From positions 62,001-126,000 of the forward strand of contig NZ_JAODUA010000004.1 of the NCBI RefSeq assembly GCF_025399895.1: 64,000 nt of DNA, in the 5' to 3' direction. The position numbers and the translations under genes are program-made. The notes beneath the pieces were generated by a model. That model saw only the letters and a list, made by a program, of their open reading frames with translations. It was not told the origin of the DNA and did no database searches. The DNA is from Streptomyces sp. ASQP_92. Its GTDB lineage: Bacteria; Actinomycetota; Actinomycetes; Streptomycetales; Streptomycetaceae. This document shows, in pieces, positions 10,084 to 17,900 of the stretch (position 1 is the first letter of the stretch; the number at the start of each line of letters is the position of its first letter).

Positions 10084-10956
10084 ATGGAACAGTTCGCGCT
10101 GGACGCCCTCGCACGCGTCACCACCGAGCCCCCGGAGTCCTACGGCACCATCGCCGTCACACCGCTGACACCCGTGATCGGCGCCGAGGTGTCCGGCCTC
10201 GACCTGGCCAAGGAGCTCACCGACGACCAGTACGCCGAGGTCAAGCACGCTTTCCTGCGCCACCATGTCCTGGTGTTCCGGGGCCAGGAGCTGACAGACG
10301 AGGACCACAAACGGTTCGCCGGGCGCTTCGGCGAACTGCATCCCGTGTCGCTGCCTGTCGAGGGCTCCGATCCGCACGTCCTGGAGATCAGCGCCGACCA
10401 CGAGTCGCGCGCCGTGGCGGGTCACGGCTGGCACGCCGACGGCACGGCCGACCTCAGGCCGTCGCTCGGTTCGATGCTGTACATCACCCGCACCCCCGAG
10501 GTCGGCAGCGGCGGCGACACCATGTTCGCCGACATGCACCTCGCGTACGAGATGCTGTCGCCCGCCATGAAGGGGCTGCTCGACGGGATGACCGCGGTCC
10601 ACGACGGGCTGCTCGCGTGGCAGGGACAGACCCCGCCGCCCGAGTACGACGTACCCAAGAACGTGCACCCGGTGGTGGCGCGGCACCCCGAGACCGGTCG
10701 CAGACTGCTGTTCGTCAACAATGTCTACGTCTCGCACATCGAGCAGCTCTCGCGCCGCGAGAGCAGAGCGGTCATCGACATGCTGTGCGACCACATCGCC
10801 GGCACCCCGCTCCTGCACTGCCGCGTCCGCTGGACGCCGGGCACCCTGGTGTTCTGGGACAACCGCTGCGTGCAACACCACGCGATCTGGGACTACTTCC
10901 CGCACACGCGTTACGGCAGGCGCGTCGCCATCCAGGGCCATCGCCCCACTGCCTGA
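10084..10956 (+). CDS. TauD/TfdA-family 2-oxoglutarate/Fe(II) dioxygenase
   Basis: 290 residues, ATG preceded by a perfect AGGAGG at 10069-10074. The Fe(II) triad is visible: H117-x-D119 in GWHADG and the distal His265 in DNRCVQHHA, followed by the Arg-containing YGRRVAI segment that binds 2-oxoglutarate. The length is usual for TauD proteins. Although the family is named for taurine, members in biosynthetic clusters hydroxylate amino-acid-derived products. Detoxin/rimosamide clusters carry a TauD-like gene beside the NRPS/PKS, and detoxinine has a hydroxyl on the pyrrolidine ring, so ring hydroxylation of the proline-derived unit is the likely role (inference). It is the last gene of the operon and is followed by a strong hairpin. 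Confidence 0.92.
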   Translation: MEQFALDALARVTTEPPESYGTIAVTPLTPVIGAEVSGLDLAKELTDDQYAEVKHAFLRHHVLVFRGQELTDEDHKRFAGRFGELHPVSLPVEGSDPHVLEISADHESRAVAGHGWHADGTADLRPSLGSMLYITRTPEVGSGGDTMFADMHLAYEMLSPAMKGLLDGMTAVHDGLLAWQGQTPPPEYDVPKNVHPVVARHPETGRRLLFVNNVYVSHIEQLSRRESRAVIDMLCDHIAGTPLLHCRVRWTPGTLVFWDNRCVQHHAIWDYFPHTRYGRRVAIQGHRPTA

Positions 10957-10969
10957 CGCACCGCACGGC

Positions 10970-11007
10970 CGGACCTGCGGCGGGGTTCAGTTCCCGCCGC
11001 AGGTCCG
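10970..11007. terminator. Bidirectional terminator hairpin
   Basis: A perfect 15-bp stem (10970-10984 with 10993-11007; the arm contains GGACCTGCGGCGGG) closes an 8-nt loop. It lies between the convergent TauD gene and the alanine-rich gene, 13 bp from the TauD stop and 10 bp from the other stop, so it can end transcription from both sides. Confidence 0.85.
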
Positions 11008-11016
11008 CCCCCGTAC

Positions 11017-11811
11017 TCAGCTCGCGACCCGGCCCACACTGTCGGCAAGCCCGTAGGCCAACCGCTCGCACGCCGCCCGGTAGCGCCCCGTCCACTCCTC
11101 CCCCGCACCCTCCGCACCGGCAACGGCAAGGGCACAGGCACGCACATACGCGAACGGGTACGCATCAGCGAGGGCGTGCTCATCGGCGGCGGCGAAGGCG
11201 GCCGCCAGGGCACGGGCGTTCGCCAGGGCGTTGGCATCGGCGAAGGAGCGTGCGTTGGCATCGGTGTTCAGCTCCGCGTAGACCGAGGCGAACTCGGCGG
11301 CCCTCTCCTCACCGTAGTCGTTGTCCATGGCGTAGGCGTGCGCGCCGGCGGAGGCGGCGGCATGGGCGTCGGCGTACGGATAGGCACGGCGGTACACCTC
11401 GCCCAGCGCGGGCCCCAGGGCCCCGGCCCACTCCGCCTCCGTGACCCGTTCCCCAGCCAAGGCCCTGCTGTGCAACCGCCGTACGCCTTCCTGGTCCTCG
11501 CCATCGGCACCACACCGCACACTCGCCTGCGCCAGTAGGGGCACAACGGTGCGCACGTGCCAGTCGTGCACGACCCGGAACGGCACCTGCCCGCCCAGTC
11601 TGCCCAGCCCGGCATGCAACCGCCGCGCCCACGCATCGGCCGAACCGGAGTCCTGTCCCGCGAACAGCGAGGCCGCCATCTGCACGAGCCACGCGGTCGG
11701 TTGGTCCCCCACCCCCAGCGGCCGACTGCCACCCACCGGCCCGATCGCCCCGTCCTCAAGCCGAGCGACAAACTCCTCAACCGCCCCTGCGGCAGCGGGT
11801 GTCCGCGTCAT
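11017..11811 (-). CDS. Alanine-rich hypothetical protein with alternating Ala pattern
   Basis: 264 residues; ATG at 11811 with an AGGAG ribosome site 10 bp upstream. No function recognised. The N-terminal 110 residues look like an ordinary helical domain. Residues about 145-240 contain long runs in which every second residue is alanine (for example ADAHAAASAGAHAYA and DANALANARALAA). No signal peptide or membrane helix is convincing. It converges on the NRPS/PKS operon across a shared terminator and has an operator-like inverted repeat just upstream, so it is probably separately regulated. It resembles alanine-rich accessory proteins sometimes found beside Streptomyces antibiotic clusters, but I cannot assign it to a family. 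Confidence 0.7.
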   Translation of the reverse strand: MTRTPAAAGAVEEFVARLEDGAIGPVGGSRPLGVGDQPTAWLVQMAASLFAGQDSGSADAWARRLHAGLGRLGGQVPFRVVHDWHVRTVVPLLAQASVRCGADGEDQEGVRRLHSRALAGERVTEAEWAGALGPALGEVYRRAYPYADAHAAASAGAHAYAMDNDYGEERAAEFASVYAELNTDANARSFADANALANARALAAAFAAADEHALADAYPFAYVRACALAVAGAEGAGEEWTGRYRAACERLAYGLADSVGRVAS

Positions 11812-11839
11812 ACGCCAGTCTCCTGTCCCCGATGTCGTC

Positions 11840-11874
11840 CCTGTTGATCAGTCTGCGGCCGATTGATCAACAGG
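11840..11874. promoter_or_regulatory. Operator-like inverted repeat upstream of the alanine-rich gene
   Basis: Perfect 11-bp arms CCTGTTGATCA (11840-11850) and TGATCAACAGG (11864-11874) separated by 13 bp. Each arm contains a TTGATCA core, 19 bp apart, so the half-sites face the same side of the helix. It lies 28-63 bp upstream of the start codon at 11811. It is more likely a repressor site than a terminator because it lies upstream of the gene and has no poly-T. Confidence 0.55.
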
Positions 11875-12042
11875 TCCATACCGACGCCTGACAGCGCGGG
11901 TCCGCCACCAAGCCAGAGAGCACGACGCGAGTGGGCGTCGAGTCGTCCGGCATTGCAATCGAGGCACCGCCTCCGCCTGTGCTGAGATCCGCGCCATGAG
12001 CCTCGCCCCTGGTAACGCGGCACGAACGCTGCCGCGGGTAAC

Positions 12043-12240
12043 CTAGCCGCCAGCTACTTCACTGTGGGCGACCAGATACCGGCGGCAGGTGTTGACCGCG
12101 TCACGCCCGGCTGCCGACAGCCCGGCCCCAAGTGGGCGGCTCCGGTCGCACACCCCCTCAGCGTTCCACTGACTCAACGCTCCCTCGACATGATCCGCGC
12201 CCAACGCCATAAGCCCCGGCGACAACCTGAACAGCGTCAC
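12043..12240 (-). CDS. Possible small ORF or gene remnant
   Basis: A 65-codon frame beginning GTG at 12240 (VTLFRLSPGLMALGADH...). Its composition looks protein-like, but there is no ribosome binding site and no family is recognised. It may be the 3' remnant of a longer gene truncated near the DUF805 gene. Low certainty. Confidence 0.25.
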   Translation of the reverse strand: MTLFRLSPGLMALGADHVEGALSQWNAEGVCDRSRPLGAGLSAAGRDAVNTCRRYLVAHSEVAGG

Positions 12241-12262
12241 TGGGGCCCGTGTGGGCGGACAG

Positions 12263-12625
12263 TCAGAGAGCGGGCAGCGGGTTCGCGGTGCCGGGGTAGG
12301 GGCCGTACGACTCGTCCGTCGAGCTCGCCGACGCGCAGAGAAGGAGCAACGCGATGCCGCCAATGCCGGGTATCAGGCCGACCAGGATCGTCCAGCCCGA
12401 GCGGCCGCTGTCGTGGAGACGGCGCACCGTGACGGCCCAAGTGGGCAGCACTGTGGCGAAGACGTAGATGTAGCAGGGAATGTAGCTGATCCCAAGGAAC
12501 TGCTCTGCGGCGATGAACGCGATCACGATGGCGGAGTCGATCAGCCAGAACATCCAGTACTCGGCGCGCGTGGCCCGCCCGCGGAACACGGCGTACCTCT
12601 TCAGGGCATCGGTGTAGTAATGCAT
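12263..12625 (-). CDS. DUF805 membrane protein
   Basis: 120 residues. The start chosen is ATG 12625 (MHYYTDALKRYAVFRGRATR), preceded by a GGGGGA ribosome site; an 18-codon longer frame has no family match. The features are those of DUF805: an N-terminal Y-x4-Y-x-F-x-GRATR segment, WMFWLI and three to four hydrophobic helices, plus the conserved RRLHDSGRSGWT loop between helices. It is an integral membrane protein of unknown function, common in actinobacteria. It is divergent from the hypothetical gene at 12845. Confidence 0.85.
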   Translation of the reverse strand: MHYYTDALKRYAVFRGRATRAEYWMFWLIDSAIVIAFIAAEQFLGISYIPCYIYVFATVLPTWAVTVRRLHDSGRSGWTILVGLIPGIGGIALLLLCASASSTDESYGPYPGTANPLPAL

Positions 12626-12844
12626 GGTTGATCCCCCCATGGGACAGATTGCTGCACTTGTCCCGAGCGGGCAAGCCAAGAGGAGGAACGTAAGCTACAG
12701 ATAAAGCCTGGTCAAACGGGTATCCGTGGGTCGGGCAGCCCGATGTCGATGCGGGTCCGCCGCTCGTCTTCCTGAAAAGGTCTCACTGGCGGCCCTCTAG
12801 GGCTCTGACCGCGTACCTTCGCCGGGTTGGGCGGGTGCGGGTCC

Positions 12845-13531
12845 ATGAATTCCAGCTACCTGGCCGAGGCATCCGCATATGCTCGGCTCGTGCAGCCGCT
12901 TTCCGACCGCAGCAATCCGTTGATCACGGCGTTCCCAGCCGAGCTTGCAAGCGATGCCGAGGCGGCCCTGGCAGTGATGCCTGCTTCTCGGCTCCAGCCG
13001 CGTGCCTCGTTCTCGGTCGCTGTCGAGGGCCAGCAGGTTTTGATCCCCGGGCGCCTCTACAACGACGAGCCGCCAACTGACAGGGTGGCGTCGCTTTCGT
13101 CACGCCAACAACAGCTTCTGCACTGCCTGTACTCAAGGCACTGCGACGGCATTATCAGGCAGCGCCACCTGGAGAAGGTCGTTGGTTCCACGGATCCATG
13201 GGTCGTCCCCTTCGTCGTGCAGCTGGTTGGCGAGTACGTCTTGGAGATCCTGGTTGTCATCTGCGATGAGCTCCGTGATCTCGCCACGCCCGGCACCCGC
13301 GGTCACCTCGCTTACGGGCAGTTCCTCGTGGACAACCCTGCTTTCTTCGCGTGCACTCAACGACGGGTCGTGAGCTACTGGAGCTGCTACTACCGGAGCA
13401 CCTACGCGAGTTTTCGGGGCTACCCGGGGTGCACGATTCTTGACCTCCTACGGTCCGCAGCCTCCGACAGAGCAGGACATCCCTGGCCCAACCTCGCTCC
13501 AGCCGGCGCCAGGGTGGATGGCTACTGCTAG
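12845..13531 (+). CDS. Hypothetical protein
   Basis: 228 residues from ATG 12845 (an in-frame TTG at 12827 is possible). Not recognised. The middle contains a coherent helical stretch (VVPFVVQLVGEYVLEILVVI) followed by ICDELRDL, and the C-terminal part is rich in Tyr, Trp and Cys (SYWSCYYRSTYASF). That pattern looks like real coding sequence rather than a shadow frame. The codon third positions are less GC-biased than in neighbouring genes, consistent with a transferred or little-expressed accessory gene. It ends close to a decayed transposase. Confidence 0.6.
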   Translation: MNSSYLAEASAYARLVQPLSDRSNPLITAFPAELASDAEAALAVMPASRLQPRASFSVAVEGQQVLIPGRLYNDEPPTDRVASLSSRQQQLLHCLYSRHCDGIIRQRHLEKVVGSTDPWVVPFVVQLVGEYVLEILVVICDELRDLATPGTRGHLAYGQFLVDNPAFFACTQRRVVSYWSCYYRSTYASFRGYPGCTILDLLRSAASDRAGHPWPNLAPAGARVDGYC

Positions 13532-13560
13532 GACCAGGCCGGGCAAGGTCGCCGGGCTGG

Positions 13561-14325
13561 TCAAGCGGCATCGGCGAGGGCCGTCCGCCCCGACGGATGC
13601 CCTTCTCGCTGCGGATGCGAGCGCGCTCGCGGCGCTGGGTTGACAGCACGTCGGGGTGACGGGCATTCGCGTTGCGCCAGCGCAGATAGGCGTGCAGGGC
13701 CCGGGTCTGCACGGTGTGGTTGCGGTGGTTGGAGTTGGCGATGGTGAACTGCCGCAGCGGGCCGAAGTGCGCCTCGATTGGGTTGGCCCAGGACGCGTAT
13801 GTCGGCGTGAAGCACAGCTCGACGCGGTGCTTCTTCGCCCAGCGCCGGAACGTCTCGCTCTTGTGGGCGGACAGGTTGTCCAGGATGACGTAGATGGGGC
13901 GCCGTCCGGTCGGGCAGCCCCGACCGATCTGAGCGCGGCCAGAGTGTTCGCGGCGTCCTTCTTCCGGCGGTTGACGTCCCAAAGCGTGTCGTCACCGACC
14001 GAATAGCAGCCATGGAAGTACCTGACGCCATGCGTGCGGTGGTAGGTCGCCGGGTTCCGCTCAGGGTGACTGGCCGGGGCCCAGCCCTCCCCGCCGGCGG
14101 GGCGAATGCCGAGCGGGCCGAACTCGTCGAACGCGAAGACCCGGACCGGGAAGCGGTCGAGGACCTCCTCCCCGGATCCCGCCGGCAGACGCCGGCCGAC
14201 CCCAGCAGCATCATCGCGCGCCGGAAGCGGACCGAACTGGTGCTGCCCCGACGCACGATCTGCTGCACCTTCTGCCCCTCCTGGTCGTTCAACCTGCGCA
14301 CGCGGACAGGCTCAGCCACCACACC
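13561..14325 (-). pseudogene. IS630-family transposase, internally deleted and frameshifted
   Basis: The pieces lie in three frames. An N-terminal HTH start (RVRRLNDQEGQKVQQIVRR, near 14310-14220) runs into LLGSAG. The sequence then jumps directly to the catalytic domain in another frame (EEVLDRFPVRVFAFDEFGP, near 14160-14100; first catalytic Asp), omitting the rest of the HTH and linker, roughly 130 residues in intact relatives. After PDGAP another shift near 13915 leads to IYVILDNLSAHK (second Asp) and SWANPIEAHFG (catalytic Glu near 13775). A last shift sits near the C-terminus. The element cannot encode a working transposase. Terminal inverted repeats could not be located. Confidence 0.85.
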
Positions 14326-14394
14326 CACAGCACTCGGATCGGACGTCACGCAACATCCAACCGCCCCGACCACCAACCCGGCGCACCAATGTGG

Positions 14395-14637
14395 TCAGAG
14401 CACAAGAGGGGCGAGGGTGTACCGGGTTCCGTTCACCGTCGGAGGCAGCTGCACAGTCACGGCGTCTGAGACGTGGATGATCGTTTCGTTTGACGGATCC
14501 TCGTCGTGTTCCGCCGTGCACCAAAGGAGGCAGTGCTCTCCAGCGACCTGCCCCTCCCAACCATTCGCGCCCAGAGGCGCGACTTTGCCATACGCCGCGC
14601 AACGCACCCGCGCCAACTTCGCCCGAACACCCATCAC
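14395..14637 (-). CDS. Small hypothetical protein
   Basis: About 80 residues, GTG 14637 or ATG 14634. Unrecognised; the sequence contains two Cys near residue 36 (EHCLLWCTAEH) and a Val/Thr-rich C-terminal part suggesting beta structure. No strong ribosome site. It follows the small membrane gene downstream of the RHS gene on the same strand, so it could belong to an immunity-gene cluster, but that is speculative. Confidence 0.35.
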   Translation of the reverse strand: MMGVRAKLARVRCAAYGKVAPLGANGWEGQVAGEHCLLWCTAEHDEDPSNETIIHVSDAVTVQLPPTVNGTRYTLAPLVL

Positions 14638-14701
14638 TTCACGTGCGTCCGCGTCCCCAACCTGCTCCGGGACAGAACCTCCGAGAGGACCTCACACAGT
14701 C

Positions 14702-14911
14702 CTAATGCGTGAGCAGGAAATGCGCCTCTGCCGCGAAGGCCAACAGGGACAGCACCACCGCGAGGATCCCGGTCGCAAGGGTCGTCGCATTGACCTGGCG
14801 GGCCTTCTTCGAGGTGCGTCCGTTTCGGGCGTACGACGTGCGGATGCCACGGAAGTCGGCGATGACGGCGAGGCCGAGACAGAGCGGGATCAGGAAGACG
14901 AACACCGCCAT
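14702..14911 (-). CDS. Small two-helix membrane protein, possible immunity protein for the RHS protein
   Basis: 69 residues. The start is set by a perfect AAGGAGGAACC site directly before ATG 14911. Helix 1 is MAVFVFLIPLCLGLAVIAD, then a basic loop (GIRTSYARNGRTSKKARQ), then helix 2 (TGILAVVLSLLAFAAEAHF). It begins 84 bp downstream of the stop codon of the 6.5-kb RHS gene on the same strand. In polymorphic toxin systems the immunity gene sits immediately after the toxin gene, and a membrane immunity protein would suit a membrane-active tail. The immunity role is inferred from position only. Confidence 0.6.
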   Translation of the reverse strand: MAVFVFLIPLCLGLAVIADFRGIRTSYARNGRTSKKARQVNATTLATGILAVVLSLLAFAAEAHFLLTH

Positions 14912-14995
14912 GGTTCCTCCTTGGGTGAGCCGGCGCGGCCCCGGGAGCGCGGACGCTCCCTGGGCCGGCCTCATGCGGTCCCGTTGTGCGGAACC

Positions 14996-17900
14996 CTACT
15001 TCGGCCCCGCCCACGAGCATCCGGCCTGGAAGCTGCACTGACCTCCGAAGGTGGTCGGGCCCTGGGGTGCCCAGCCGGCGCCACCGGCCCAGCCTCCGAA
15101 GTAGTAATAGCCGCCCGAGCTGCGCTGGCCCACGCCGCCGCTGGCGCCCCACGGGCCGTCCGCCACAGTGACGCCGCCCAGTTGGATCTTCTGGTCACTC
15201 GGTTTGGCGGTGTTCCAGCCGACGGAGACCCCCATGTAGGCACCGGCCTTTCCGGAGAAGAGCTGTTTGGCGCCCTTGATGGTGTCGAAGGTCATGCCCC
15301 CGGACACCGTTGCTGAGAGGTTGCCGTTCTGGAATCCGACGCTCGCGCAGAGCATCAGGCAGAACGAGCCGCTCACATAGACGTGTTCCCACAGTTGTTG
15401 CTGGAGGGTCGTACCGGACTTCACGTACGGGTCGTCGGTGCTCTCCGTGCCCTTGCCGGTGCTCATGACCGCGATCATGTCGAGGGTCTGGTCGGCCTTG
15501 GAGCCCTTCTTGGGGCTTCCGAGGAGACCCGAGTCACCCGCGTCGCTACAGAAGTGCGCCATCTTGTCGCTCGCGGCGGACATGGAGCACTCCTGCCTGA
15601 TCCAGTCCGCGATGAGTCGCTTGTAGGTGGGCAGTTTCTTGCCGCCACCGGGATTGCGGGAGAGCAGTTCACGGTAGGTGGGGACCCGCACCCCGTCGAG
15701 GGTGGGCCGGCCGTCGTCGCTCTTGCCGTTGTCCATCGTGCCGGTGTGCGACTTGCCTTGGGGGCCGCAGGGCACACCCTGGACTCCCGCACACTCCTCC
15801 TTGGTGCAGTTGCGCAGGTCGTAGCTACAGGAGTTCTGGGTGCCGGGCGGGTCGGTGCCGGCGGGGTCGGACTGGTTGACCGGGTTGTCGTTGCTGTAGG
15901 AGTAACCGTTCCACTGCTGGGGCTGGTTCTCGTCGAGCACGGGGTCGGGGTTGATGAAGCGGCCCGAGGCGGGCTGGTACTCGCGGGCGCCGAGGTTGGT
16001 GAGGCCGGTGGCCGGGTCCTGGGTGCCGCCGACGAAGCCGTGTTCGCCGGCCCAATGGGAGGGCTGGGTCCCGCGTGCCGCCCCGAACGGGTCGACGGGC
16101 CGCCTCGTTTCGCCCAGCGAGGTGGAGTCGAGGGCGAGCACCGCGGTGCCGTGGTGGTCGGTGGTCTGCCAGGTGAGCCCGCTCCCCTGCCGTACGGCGG
16201 TGAGGCCATTGGGCAGGGCGTAGGTGCGGGCGGCCGTGAGGGCGCCGGTCGCGGTGTCCAGGGTCAGGTCGTCGGGGCCCAGGTGGAGGGTGCTCTTGCC
16301 GGGGTCGTGCCGGATGAGCTGGTTGCCGTCGGCGTCGTAGACGTAACTCGTCCCGGCCGAGCCCCCGTTGGGGGTGAGCGAGGTCAGTTCGGACTGGGCG
16401 TCCCAGGTGAGGCTGGTGGTCCCGGCTGAGGTGGTGATCGCGGTGGTGTTGCCGGTGGCGTCGTACTGGTAGGAGCTGGCTCCGGGGTTCCCCGGACCGC
16501 TGGCGCTGGTGGACAGCAGGGCGTGGGCGCCTCCCGTGCCACCGCCGGTGTTGGGGGCGGTGGTGGGCTGGTTGTCCTGTCCCGCGGGAGCGAAGATCTG
16601 GGTGGTGGTGATGTCCTTGCCGGTGTCGCCGGTGATGTCGTGCTGGGTGAGCCCGGTGCGGTTGCCCGTGCGGTCGTAGGCGTACGACGTCCAATACGCG
16701 GCCGGTCCGCCCACGGTGGTTCTGCCTGCCGGGGCGCCGCTGGTGGGTGTGGTGTTCTTGCAGCCGCCGGTGCCGGGCACGGACGGTTGCGGCTTGGCGG
16801 TGACGCCGCCGGTGTCGGTCCAGGCGCTGGTCAGCCGGCCGAGGTAGTCGTAGCCGAAGCACTGGAGGTCGGTCTGGGCCGGGGTGTTGTCGGGGACGTT
16901 CTGGATCGCGGTGATCTGCCCGGCCGGGTTGCGGCTGTAGGAGGTCTGCTGGACGGCTCCGGTCGCGGCGGTCTGCTTGTCGACCCAGGAGGACAGCAGA
17001 TTGCCGGTGGCCTGGTCATAGGTGTCGGTGACGACGACCTCGGTGCCCCACGGGTTGACGGTGGTGCGCACCGCCCGGCCGAAGGCGTCGTAGTCGCTGG
17101 ACAGGTCGTAGGTGGTGGTCGGTGAACCGAAGCTGAGCAGGGGCCCGTTGACGTCGTAGCTGTAGGTGAGGGACTCGGCGGGCAGATCGCCGCGGGCGTC
17201 CGTCGTCGAGGCGGTCAGGTCTCCGGTGAACTGGTTGAACGTCGACGTCGACTTGTAGGCGCGGGCGAGGACGCCTTCCTGCCCGGGGATGGTGACGGTG
17301 GTCGCGGTCGCCCGGTATCCGTTGTCGTAGGCGGTGACCTCGCTGGTGTACGCCTGGTCCGTCCTGCCGTCCACGAACCGGCTCGACTTCACGGCCTGGC
17401 CCTTGGCACCGCTGACGCCGTCGTACGTCCACGCCGCTACGGGCACCCGGTCGGTGGACGGGGGTGTGGTGCTGTAGGAGGCGGTCTTGCGGCCGAGCAG
17501 GTCGTAGTCGTAGCTCAGGATTTGTTTGCGGGCGTCGGTGGCCGTCGTGAGGCGCCCGTCGGCGTCATAGGTGCGGCCGGCGGCTCCGGTGTCCGGGTCG
17601 CTCGCCGCGATCTGGTGGCCGCGCAGGTCGTAGCCGTAGGACCAGTGATTCTTGGTGGTGCCGTCGGTGCGGCCGGCCGTTTTGCCGTCGGGCGTGTAGG
17701 TCAGCCTGGTGATGTCGGCGTCGAGCGGGCTTCCGGTCGCCGTCGGGGTGGTGTACTGCCACACCTCGTGGGTGCGGCCCAAGGTGTCGGTGACGGTCGT
17801 GGTGGCGGTGCCGCCCTGGGGTGGTGTGGTGTCGGTGCGGTCAGCGCCCGGGTAGGCCTTGGTGGTGCGCCACTGCTCGACGGCGTACGAGGAGAAGACG

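Noticed and set aside
11808..12023. Short minus-strand frame overlapping the start of the alanine-rich gene
   Set aside because: It covers the operator-like repeat and promoter, is Arg-rich and has no support.
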